29,571 nucleotides of DNA from Paramarasmius palmivorus. Taxonomy: Eukaryota; Basidiomycota; Agaricomycetes; Agaricales; Marasmiaceae. Position 1 is the stretch's first letter, and each line of letters begins with the position of its first letter. Both the position numbers and the translations under genes were made by a program. The stretch is taken from NCBI GenBank assembly GCA_037176845.1, contig JAYKXP010000311.1, positions 1 to 29,571 of the forward strand. Reading direction: 5' to 3'. The notes beneath the pieces are model-generated. The model worked only from the letters and a program-made list of their open reading frames with translations. It was not told where the DNA came from and ran no database searches. Below are positions 12,097 through 20,830 of the stretch, piece after piece.

Positions 12097-14203
12097 TTAC
12101 AACTCGTCGTCGCTATCTGAAATGTACCCTACAGATGTTGGGCGAGGTTCCTGTGCATTGTCCGCCCCACAGTCTGCAAGATGTATGACCTGAGCAATCT
12201 CTCCACCGTAGTTCTCTCTCCAATCCTGTGCTCGGTTAAGAATGTCAGCTACATCTGAAGCATTCCTGATACGAAAAATCCGCTGGGAAACGAGAACATT
12301 GATTTCAGCTTCGTCAAGAATGAAACACTTGGGACGATGGACTCGAAGCCGCCATTTGTTGAATGTGTCATCCCGCCATTTTTCCAGTGCCTGTTGTAGG
12401 ATTTCCTGCTGATCTGGACTCCGCACAAGGAGTGCGCCTTCAGTTACTGTTGGCACGACATCTATCTTCTCTGAGCCAAGTGGTCCTGGCAGGTGATCTT
12501 GAAGGGAGAAGCCTGAACCGCGGTGGCGGTTACAGCAGAACTCTGTCACATAACTCAGAGCTGAGTGTTTTGTGTTGTGAGATATTGAATCATCATATCA
12601 AACTAAAAGTACGCACCGTTAGGGTCATCATCAAGCAGGTAGCCTGCAAATTGTGCACGAAGACATTGCTCGCTTGATGTCATGTGTATTGCCGCACATG
12701 TTACCCGTTCCTTCTCTGATGGTCGCTCGGATGTGAAGGGTCTGCGAGGTCGGTCAGGGTTATCCTTCTCGAGTGGATCTCCAGGCCAGTCATCAAACTC
12801 GGAGAAGCTGATGTCGTCCATCCATTGCTCATAAAAGAGCACAGCAAGTCCACGAGTACCTGGCCGGCGAACAGCTCTTCCATACATCTGTGACTCTAAA
12901 GCACGCGTGCTCTGAGTCCCTGCTGAGCAAACAATATCCACACGAGGATGGTTGATGCCAGTTGCCTCAGCAGATGTTGCGACAAGTATCCGACATGGAT
13001 TCTCGGGGTTGACAAAGGCTTGGTGGGTGAGGGAGAGGTAACGTTCGGACATGTCACTTGAGTAAAACTGAACAATGCCCTTGCCCTGATGTTCAGCTGG
13101 AAGCTGACCGTTCAAGTAAACAGCAAGATTTTCGACCCATTTCTTGTTCTCACGGAAAATGATAACGTATGGCTGGGACTCGAGTGAGAAGGGCTTGACA
13201 AGAAAGCATCGGAAGTTCGAAAAATCGTCCATCTTGTTGATACCGTGAGTGGCATACATGATATTGGAACGGTTTGTGGAAATCTTGAGTGTCTTGTATG
13301 GTTTCCGAAGGACAACTGACTCGAGGTCAGAGAGAAAGTGGCAGGTCATGGTGGCAGTTTGAATGAGCCATGGTACCTGACCCAACCGAATCTGGACTGT
13401 CTTCAGCTTTCCATACGCGTCACGAAAAGCCTTGGGATATCCAAAGTGCGGGATACCGGAAGTTGATACCATGTGTCCTTCATCAACAACTACCAGAGAG
13501 ATCCGGCTAGTGAACTGTCGTTCTTCCATCAGCTCCCCAAAACGAGTAAGCATCTGCTCGCCCTTTTGCCGAAAAAACTGTTCGGGAGTCACGATAATGA
13601 GTTCTGCTGTTCCAGGCTGTTTCGTCTCAATTCGGTGTAGATTTTGATCCCACCATTCACGGTTACGTGGGGTATCTTGATTGATGACAACAGCCTTGAG
13701 ACCATATTCATTGAAAATGTCGTCTCTCTAATTAAATTCTCATAAGTCAAGGTAGAGATAAACATTTTGAGTGCACTGACAGTCGTATCCTGAAGCCGCT
13801 TCAATGGTATTATGAGTACTGTTATGTCGTGATTTGACTTGGTCATTTGCAGAAGAATCGACGTGAGGGTCTTTCCTGATCCCGTTGGGGCTATCAATAA
13901 AAGATCCCTGTGTTCGCGCTCGGGGCTAGTTGAAGAGACCGCAACTGCAGCTTGTAGCTGGATTTCCCGTGGTACTTGTTTCTTCTGGGTGCAAAACCAA
14001 CAGACAAGACACATCGTGAGAGCTAGGGACTGCTGATCTCGGGAAAGTGTATCGATATACGGCCAAGGAACTGCTGCCTCATTTGATATGTGATCCGTGG
14101 CTAATGTTCGGAGATCTTCCACCTGAAATGATGCGAGAATGGCAAGGAGCTGATGTCGCTTGGTGGGATCAGGCGCTAATAGCATTCGGTTGGCGTCGTC
14201 CAT
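12097..14203 (-). CDS. RecQ-like SF2 DNA helicase carried by the transposon
   Basis: On the minus strand the exons are 14203-13781, 13727-12617 and 12542-12097, with GT-AG introns of 53 nt (13728-13780) and 74 nt (12543-12616), giving 659 residues. Helicase motifs appear in order: APTGSGKT (105-112, Walker A), PLKRLQDT (133-140), DEGH (223-226, motif II, with Gly in the usual Ala position), TATM (265-268, motif III), FREN (motif IV region), ATSAEATGINHPRVDIV (391-407, motif V) and QMYGRAVRR (421-429, motif VI, arginine finger). A C-terminal Cys/His cluster formed across the last splice (EFCCNRH, with an upstream Cys in SSEQC) resembles a RecQ zinc-binding site. The enzyme should be an ATP-driven 3'-5' DNA unwinding motor. 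Convergent pairing with the DUF6589 gene inside shared inverted repeats points to a role in transposition or repair of the donor gap. All key motifs are present, so it appears functional. Confidence 0.9.
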
Positions 14204-14305
14204 GGCCTACAGTTGAGGTTGAAGGAAAAAGTTCTATTCGGCCATCGTCGTAGCAGAAAAATGGCAGCGGAAGCAAAATGCCCCATCAGATTCTTAGCCC
14301 GATGA

Positions 14306-14402
14306 CCTTCCTCAAAGGGTAATACAAAAATTCCCAGGTCGCTCAAACGGGAACACTCGATCATAAGTAGAGCCGTGCCAAATTTAAACTCAGATTTACA
14401 GG
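14306..14402 (-). repeat. Right terminal inverted repeat of the transposon (97 bp)
   Basis: This is the inverted copy of 8581-8677 with one mismatch, ending ...GATTTACAGG at 14402. Outside it the sequence is unrelated to the left flank. The helicase start codon lies 102 bp inside this repeat. Confidence 0.93.
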
Positions 14403-14619
14403 TCCTTGTATACATGCTTGCATCGTCATACAAGGTCCGCTCAGGTCTACTTATCTCTCACGCTTGTCGTCACAATTTTTCTCTTCGAGTTTGGTTTGAA
14501 TTGTGCCAACTGCCAAAGCGCTCCTAGAACACCTCAATTGATCGAAAAAGGGGACATGAATACCGCGTATAATCCGAAATATCTACCCTCCTTTCCCCTC
14601 TACCACCACCATCTCCCTC
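14403..14619 (+). promoter_or_regulatory. Shortened upstream region of the membrane-protein gene
   Basis: Only 217 bp separate the transposon end from the ATG at 14620. The last ~40 bases are strongly pyrimidine-rich (CCTCCTTTCCCCTCTACC and CCATCTCCCTC just before the ATG), a common fungal leader type; an AT-rich TATAAT-like run lies near 14571. A hairpin-capable pair, CCTTGTAT at 14404-14411 and ATACAAGG at 14428-14435, lies immediately outside the transposon. If the normal promoter is longer than this, the insertion has displaced it; that is inference. Confidence 0.45.
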
Positions 14620-17286
14620 ATGTCCGACCAACCTCCCTCTCATGGCCCAAAGCTTTTTCATCGTCTGAAGAAGTCTATTAGTGGTCAGAATCTCGCTAAA
14701 TCGAACAAGGAGGCTCAGAAGGAACATCATGAGGATACTGTACCAGAGGAGGCTGTCACCGTACCAATGGAACCCTCTGATGAGCCGGTGGTTGCGGCTG
14801 ACAAGGCCGAGGAGTCATTGGAGCCTGTTGCCAACAGCGAGTTCCAGGGAGAGGTTGCTGAAGTACAGACTGTGAAGGAGGAGGCGAAGGAGGAAGCGAA
14901 GGAGGCGCAAGAGGCTGGGAAGGAAGACACCGCCGCTGTCGAGGTGACAGGTGCTACCACCGATGACAGTGTAGTTGTTCATCACGATGACGCCCATGTC
15001 GACGTCGACGACCACAAGGAACACAAGGTCACCGGTCTACAACGCCTCAAGAGCCTCGCTAAATTCAATAAGGATAAACGACATCGTGCCGCCACTCCTA
15101 CTTCGGATCATCCTGCTGAGGCAGGTGATGCTGTTGCCGTTGAGGATCTAGATGCTCAGCGTGCTGATGGAGGCACCGAGAATGGCGAGCACGGTGCTAC
15201 TGGCGGAGACGGCAACCATGACACTTCCCCTAGCAATCCAGGTGACGATGAAGACAACGATCCCGCCACACTCGCCGACCGCATTCGCACCCTCATTCAG
15301 TCCCTTCCTCCTCCCACGAAGCCCGTAGCTGTCCCTTCCAAACCGAAAATTCCTCAGCTCGATACCAACGGGCGTCCCATACCTCCTCAAGATGCCGTAC
15401 ACGTCGACGATTCCAAACTCGCCGCCATTCTCCGCAATCCTTCTATCATGAATGGTAATGCCTGTCGTTCCGGAGCTGATGGCGAGGACAAAGACAAGCC
15501 ATCGGTTTGGGCAGTTTTGGACAGCTTTCAAGCTCCTACTACTCAAGCTCCCAATGAAGGAGAGGGCAAGGATGGTAGCACTACCCCTGGTGATGGCGAT
15601 GATGATGGCGATTCCGACACTGAGAGCGACGACGGCTCTGAGGTTGGAGAGCCTCTCCATATCATTTTGGACGATTCTAGCGTCATGATCTACGCTCCCC
15701 TAATCCCATCCAAAGATTCCAAAGTCGAAATAGCCGAATCCCAGATCGTTCCCATCACCTCCTCCACGAACGGTGCTAAACTCGCTGCGTCAGTCAAACA
15801 ACATCTCGGGGAAGCCGAATCTAAGATTGTCGAGATGTTAAGTCCCGGACAGTACAGGATGTACGGAACATATGGTCGACGTGCTACTCCACCTGTGATT
15901 GGTGGCGGTGATGAGGCAGAACCGAGCAAGGAAACGCAGGTGATCCAGGCCAAGTTTTCGTGGAAGTTTTGGCCTTGGAAGAAGAAGACGGCTACGCCTA
16001 CTCCTGCGCCCACTACTCCTGGTACGAATGCTCCCGCTCCCGCTCCTGGTGGCGGTTCTGGCGATGGGAAAGACAAGTCTTCTGCGCCTGCTGACGAGGA
16101 CAAGAAGAAGCACAAACCTCGCAAGTTGAGGAAACCTAAGCCTGTTCTTGATCAGCGTATCTGGGTGCCTTCCCGCACGAACCTTAGTATTCAAGCCCTT
16201 TGGTGGGGTTACAGGATGTAAGTTGTCGTTTTTCTTTTCTTTTAGACCTCGGCTGATATGGTGAACCACCTTTAGTTTCTTGCCACCTCCCGTTCTCGCT
16301 GTCTTGTCAGACAAGACTATTGAAGCTACCAAGCGTGCTGCTATGGTCACCACTGCCTTGACTTGGTTGTTCTCGAACTTGCCTGTAAGTCTCGCATCCC
16401 GTTCCTCGGTGTCATGTTCGTTAATACTCTGCTGCCTTTACCTTAGCTCAAGATGTTCCCTGTGCCCATGCAACCGGCTATCCTCATGCTCCAGCAGCTA
16501 GTTCCATACCTGGGCTACGTCGGCACATTTATCACTTGGAGCTGGGGTACCATCAAGAGTTATGATGTTGGTGAGTACCAGGCACTGAGGTCGTGTCTCG
16601 ATGTGGGCAGTGACTGATATCTATGTGTTTTAGGTTACGGCGTGATTCTTTCTGCGACTTGGATCCTTCCAGTTGCTCTCATCCCCGGAACATGGCAAGC
16701 GTACGATTTCCCTGCTGATGGTGGTAACAATGGGTCTACAACTCCTGCCCCTGGGCAGGGCCAGCCTTCGACGGGTACGCCTAGTCAACCTTCTACTGGA
16801 GCACCGTCTACCGGTACCCCATCTACTGGTACGCCTTCCCAACCATCGACCGGTGCACCATCTACTGGTACTCCATCCACTGGCACCCCTTCGCAGCCGT
16901 CTACTGGCGCACCATCCACTGGTACCCCTAGTCAACCTTCCACCGGAACACCCACTCAGCCTTCCACTGGTGCTCCTACCACGCCTGCCGATCCTACTAC
17001 ACCTGCTCCTGACGGCAAAACTCCAACTCCCTCGCCAATTCCTCCCAGCACCGGCACTGAACCGATCCATGTCAGTATAGACCCTATTCCGCCAACGGTG
17101 TCTACTCGGTTGCGAATGGTGAAAGGGGTCAAGGTCCCAGAGAGCACGCCGTTACCTCAATCTCCCGATGCCGATGATGTGGCTACTCGTTTGGCTCAGG
17201 TCAAAGGAGATCCCAATGCTGAACCTGCAGCTGGAGGTGAAGAGCAGAAGAGCGGCTATGGGTTTTGGAAGTATATCACTGGTTAG
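14620..17286 (+). CDS. Acidic multi-pass membrane protein with PST/G-rich repeat tail, function unknown
   Basis: The exons are 14620-16217, 16276-16384, 16447-16570 and 16634-17286, with GT-AG introns of 58, 62 and 63 nt, giving 827 residues. Residues 1-500 are hydrophilic and low-complexity: KEEAKEEAKEAQEAGKED, D/H-rich runs, a DGDDDGDSDTESDDGSE acidic patch, then a Trp/Lys patch (KFSWKFWPWKKK) and a basic run (KKKHKPRKLRKPKP). A compact hydrophobic region follows across the three introns, with about four membrane segments near residues 523-545, 554-569, 585-604 and 612-631. The tail (632-827) is built of PSTGTPSQ-type repeats and ends in a short conserved-looking stretch, SGYGFWKYITG. I do not recognise a named family. 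The hydrophobic core with a conserved-looking DQRIWVPSRTNLSIQALWWG lead-in suggests an organelle or plasma membrane protein. The frame is open and splice sites are strong, so the gene looks active. Confidence 0.85.
16765..16986 (+). repeat. Coding minisatellite (PST-G-A/T-P units)
   Basis: About 74 codons repeat the units PSTGAP, PSTGTP and PSQ/PTQ in a higher-order pattern of roughly 18 residues (PSQPSTGAPSTGTPSTGT). Codons vary freely between units (for example ACT/ACC/ACG for Thr and GGT/GGC/GGA for Gly) while the peptide stays constant. The array is therefore old, or its peptide is selected, rather than freshly expanded. The Ser/Thr/Pro content suggests a flexible, possibly O-glycosylated linker. 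Confidence 0.9.
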
Positions 17287-18158
17287 ACGGAGAGTGGGGT
17301 AGATGTTGAGGACCAGTTCTTTTTAATTGTAACCTATATACTCGTAACGCCTGTTGAATGACTTGTAATGACCATTGAATGTATCATGACGCCTAGAATG
17401 GTTCGTGCCGATGTTCGCGCCTGCGAGGATTGTTCAATGCTCATTGTCGGGGTCTCGTCGTCGGAGCAAGCGCGTGGATTAGAAGGCAGGAGGTGAGATT
17501 CCCGGTACCTCATCGACGGAGGTAAGAACACGTTGATAAAGCCTCCATAGAGTTTATCTTTCGCACAACTTTGTACGTATAGAAGCGTTGCGGGTCAACC
17601 TTGAATTACCGATGGGCAGTGGGCGCGACTTCTTTAGCCAGAAAAGTCAAATTCCTACCAATCCGGACGACAATCCTTATCACCGGGCTGCTTCTAGTCT
17701 AAGGACATGTGCGCCCAATTATCACGAGGGTTTCTTGAGAACGTTCCATGTTCGTAAAGTCGGGCGGTGAATGTTGCTCTCCGTCATCGGCTAATCTCGA
17801 CAAGCGATACCATGAGAAATGGAGGAATGAAGGTATGAATGGGTGGGTAAATTGGCCTAGGCTCTACATAGGAAAACGATACAAACGACGCGAAGAGTAG
17901 AATAGAATACATACATACAGAGCGTTTTGACGCGGCAAACCAGGTTGGGCGGGGGATATGGGTATGCAGGGAGATATACGATAAAAATAAATAAAATTAT
18001 GCCTTGAATCCTCCGCCGAACCGCACAGAAGAAACGGGAGAAATACGTCTCCGCTACACGTGTCGTCATTCCGGGGAACGCTGGGTGGAATAAATACTTT
18101 TTGCTGAGCTTGGCGTCGTCGTCAACGGCACGGTGCGCCGGTGTGAACGGTCGGTCGT
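17287..18158. other. Intergenic region between two convergent genes
   Basis: No gene is supported. It should hold the 3' ends of the membrane-protein gene (AT-rich TTTTTAATTGTAACC just after the stop) and of the minus-strand gene on the right. An AT-rich AAATAAATAAAATTA run near 17985-18000 reads on the minus strand as TAATTTTATTTATTT and could serve 3'-end formation for that gene. Confidence 0.4.
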
Positions 18159-18813
18159 TCATTGCTCGTAGCCTGGGGGGATCATGGGCGTGTGAGCACC
18201 ACTGACAGTTCGCCATAATTCCTGTCTGGCTTGCAGACCCTTGAGGACACGGTAGAGAACCTGTCGGACCTGGGGCATGTAAAGCGACAGAACCTCTGGG
18301 GATGGGTCTTCTGCGAGACACTGTTCTAGGACAGTGCGTAGGTCTGTTGGAATCGAGTGGAGATCACTAAAAACGCGAATTTTAGCGCTGAGCTGCAGTG
18401 GATGTACCCCAACATACCTCAAATCAATTTGGTGATGTGCAAATGCGTGTACCGTGGTGTGGAAATCCGTTCCGATTTGAACGAATACATCACTAACTTG
18501 GCCTTCTGTTGCCTGGTTGAGACTCCAGTGTCGCAGTATCTCCTGAAGCCGTTTCATCGACAGAAGGAGATTGCGGACTGATGCAGGTACATCTCCTGGA
18601 GTTCGCTGTGGATATACCATGGTGATTTGGATGTCGGGAGATGCAGTAGACAGGTTGGCAATAAAGGTTATATACAAGAATGAGTCACTGAGAATCCCAA
18701 CAGCATTGCCTCACACTCACCGAGTCTACACGCGATTCTGCAGCCCAACCGCCACCACTGCTTCTTGATGATATAGTTGTTGAGGAGTAGGAGTATGGTT
18801 GTTGAGAATACAT
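18159..18813 (-). CDS. Short protein resembling the Bud6/Aip3 N-terminal domain
   Basis: On the minus strand the exons are 18813-18721, 18605-18418 and 18366-18159, giving 162 residues. The second intron (18367-18417, 51 nt, GTATGT...TTTTTAG) is convincing because it joins HHQIDL to SDLHSIP. The first (18606-18720, 115 nt) is less certain; without it translation could start at the ATG at 18620. The protein core, SVRNLLLSMKRLQEILRHWS then EGQVSDVFVQIGTDF, SDLHSIPTDLRTVLEQCL and YMPQVRQVLYRVLKGLQARQ, follows the N-terminal helical domain of the polarity factor Bud6/Aip3, which localises actin and formin regulation to growth sites. Full-length Bud6 is far longer, with an actin-binding coiled-coil C-terminus; here the frame stops after the first domain and no continuation was found. 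It is either a stand-alone small relative or a truncated copy. Family assignment is by pattern memory. Confidence 0.72.
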
Positions 18814-18910
18814 TGACGGGTAGTCGAGAAGGAAGATGGTGAAGGAGATCAAGAAGGTTCAAGGATGCCGAGTTGCAACGGAGAAAAAGGATCGGCCTTT
18901 CTAACTACCG

Positions 18911-18920
18911 CTTATATCCA
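18911..18920 (-). promoter_or_regulatory. TATA-like box of the Bud6-like gene
   Basis: The minus strand reads TGGATATAAG here, about 100 bases upstream of the proposed ATG at 18813, followed by a pyrimidine-rich leader. Spacing and composition fit a fungal core promoter; there is no experimental support. Confidence 0.4.
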
Positions 18921-19397
18921 ATGACGAAAGCTAGACTTTTTTGAGTTCTTGCGGGCTCGATAGCTGTTACTGCGGATATTTGAGGCGGAAGCTTTTATAT
19001 GGCACTAGCCTGAACATAGCCATAAGATATAGAAATGACGGAGTGGACATGATGATGGAAAAAGAAAGGCAGGAGTGCAGAGGCGTGGCAAAGTTGACGA
19101 CGGGCGCTTAGCTAATCCTGTGCTGGTTTTTGATCGCGATCGCGTTTGAGGGTTTACAGTCAACACCCTTTCTCTGCCTCTGTTGTTGGGTATACTGATG
19201 TCGGTTTCATCGTTTCCAAGCAGTGCAGGATGTCCAGTATCTCCCTTTTGTCTGTTTTCAGGATCTACTACTCACGTTTTTTCATTATTCAGATTCCAAT
19301 AGTCATCGGTTTGTCGGATTTCAACCATGCTAGCCGAATCACCACGTACACCCATTGACGTACTTTGCAGAACGCGTTCACGGTCTAACATCGCCAC

Positions 19398-20114
19398 GAT
19401 ATCAAGGGGGGGGCGGACCGTGGTTCCGGCACATACCGTCGGTTGGTTGGTTCGGTCGGAGACCGACTAAAAAATTTTTCCTAGGCCAAAATTTTTTGAT
19501 ATTCCGGAGCACTTTTGCATATTTTTGAGCAATATGGGAGCCTAATATTACTGAAATCAGATCCATTTTGTGCTAATTTTAGGGTTCAACTCAATTTAGA
19601 GGCTGAAAGTGCGCCAGATACCAATCAAGACCGCGAGCGAGTGGATCAAATTGAGGTCTAGAATGTTGTTGACAGCACTGAATTGGCCGTGGAATGTTGA
19701 ACACAGTATATGTACCATGCAAGAAGCCATCCTTTAGACATGAAAACCTTCAAGATACAAGAAGGCTAAGCGCTAAGCGCTAAGCACTACAGTCCGTGAA
19801 CAACGACGTCTAGGTTGTAGTCAAGGTGCAGCGAAAAACATGAATAACGAAGCATGAGGATGTAAGTAAACTAACCATAGAAAGCATTTACGAGGTAACT
19901 GTTCATCAAGTGTTCCTTCAAACAGGGAGAGTGGGGAAAAGCGTCAAGCTTTCTGTGATGTCAAGACTTCGGATGGTGAGAATTATTATGTTATACATAC
20001 CATATATAGTAATTTTCGCACGTGATGGTTGGTTGGTTCGGGTCAAGAGCCTGTTAAAAAAAAATTCAACGCTATATCATTAATTTTTTTTCCGCCCCCC
20101 CCTTGCACGATATC
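19398..20114. repeat. Interval bounded by G8/C8 inverted repeats with an internal direct repeat pair
   Basis: The left edge (19398-19416) reads GATATCAAGGGGGGGGCGG. The right edge (20092-20114) carries its inverted counterpart: CCGCCCCCCCCTTG, a 3-base gap, then GATATC. Just inside each edge is a direct copy of GGTTGGTTGGTTCGG followed by a similar GAG/CC...TAAAAAA stretch (about 19441-19480 and 20027-20060). The interval is ~717 bp with no coding capacity. It could be a non-autonomous element or a local duplication product; it does not match a family I can name. Confidence 0.45.
19765..19785 (+). repeat. Three tandem copies of the heptamer GCTAAGC
   Basis: Three exact head-to-tail copies of GCTAAGC occur, each junction forming the palindrome AGCGCT. 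The array is short and could be a protein-binding site cluster or simple slippage; no evidence distinguishes these. Confidence 0.6.
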
Positions 20115-20323
20115 GTTATCCCGCAGCCTGTCAGCCTGGGCGGATATTATCGTTTGCAATTCGTACATCGAAACTCGGTCTGGTCGCAGCTGGTACGGGT
20201 GTAATTGTACATAAAAGAGACCAGGAAAGGGTCTCCTAGTCAGTTGATGGTCTCAACCAAGGTATGAACGGGCTGAAAACGGGCATAACTCACCTCTGTT
20301 TAGATCGCCAGCAATCTGAAACC

Positions 20324-20830
20324 ATGGACGAGTGGAATGATCAGAACCGCCATAGATTCACTGTGAAGTTATTGATCTCGGACATAAGGTTGACAATGTC
20401 GTTCAAGTTGGCGTTTTGAAAATTGGACCTCATCCGTTCATCAATATAGACGTGACTGCTTTCACGTAGTACAGCCTACTCTAAGTGTTGAGGTGGCACC
20501 TCTGCCACGGCCTGAAAGTCGAGCACTTGCTTTCACATTCCGGTATTCCGGTTTGGCGAAACTCAGGACAAGGTACGCATGTCTTATCCCAAGTTTACAT
20601 CAATTAAACATATGACCCTGTCCGTAATCACATTCATCAAGACTCATTCAGACCAGGCACCCCTCGGAAAACTCAAATCTCGTTCCGACATCGCCGGTCG
20701 TCAAACCCAAGTATTCGAAGCATATGTGAGTGAGGAAGTACCTTGTGTCGTTCAAGACAGTCAACCATCGCTCCTTCTGATATGTCTTCCTGGAAGCTCA
20801 ACACATCGCCTCCGTCACCAGTCTAACTAG
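20324..20830 (+). pseudogene. Possible decayed coding stretch, unidentified
   Basis: Three consecutive segments read like protein but in three different frames. One is MDEWNDQNRHRFTVKLLISD from 20324; the next is KVDNVVQVGVLKIGPHPFIN from 20386; the third is QPTLSVEVAPLPRPESRALA, continuing FTFRYSGLAKLRT, from 20472. A further open run, from 20579 to 20830, begins after a GTACGC donor-like site. No normal-length intron joins the first three (gaps would be under 30 nt), so if they once formed a gene it now carries frameshifts. No family is recognised, and chance cannot be excluded. Confidence 0.22.

Larger units (their letters stand above)
8581..14402. mobile_element. Academ-like (AcademH-type) DNA transposon, 5822 bp, two genes
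   Basis: The element is bounded by 97-bp terminal inverted repeats (8581-8677 and 14306-14402) that differ only at position 5 (C versus T) and begin 5'-CCTG. Inside are two convergent, spliced, intact-looking genes: a DUF6589-family protein on plus and a RecQ-like SF2 helicase on minus. Each assembled start codon lies about 100 bp inside its repeat. DUF6589 proteins are abundant, multi-copy and variable in Agaricomycetes, as expected of transposases. A transposase plus an SF2 helicase between inverted repeats is the layout I know for the AcademH lineage of Academ transposons in animals and fungi; the assignment is by architecture and memory, not alignment. Bases next to the two ends (AGG before 8581, TCC after 14402) do not form a direct repeat, so no target-site duplication is visible. 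Near-identical repeats and open frames suggest recent insertion. Confidence 0.85.
18921..20323. other. Intergenic region with a small repeat cluster
   Basis: No gene is supported. The region holds the paired repeats at 19398-19480 and 20024-20114 (annotated separately), a three-copy heptamer at 19765-19785, a perfect palindrome GATCGCGATC at 19132-19141 and several A/T homopolymer runs. A short ATG-GTATGA...TTTAG spliced-looking stretch around 20247-20305 leads towards the next candidate but cannot be turned into a gene. Confidence 0.4.

Noticed and set aside
13715..13785. Apparent 2-bp (GA) insertion frameshifting the helicase
   Set aside because: A 53-nt GT-AG intron (13728-13780) with correct phases restores the frame and removes residues that do not fit the helicase pattern, so no mutation is needed.
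14815..16124. Long antisense open frames (up to 170 codons) within the membrane-protein gene
   Set aside because: They are antisense shadows of a GC-rich, biased coding sequence; the plus strand has the start, introns and membrane segments.
17857..18321. 154-codon minus-strand frame considered as a C-terminal continuation of the Bud6-like gene
   Set aside because: The only joining intron would be about 34 nt, and the sequence does not resemble the rest of Bud6.
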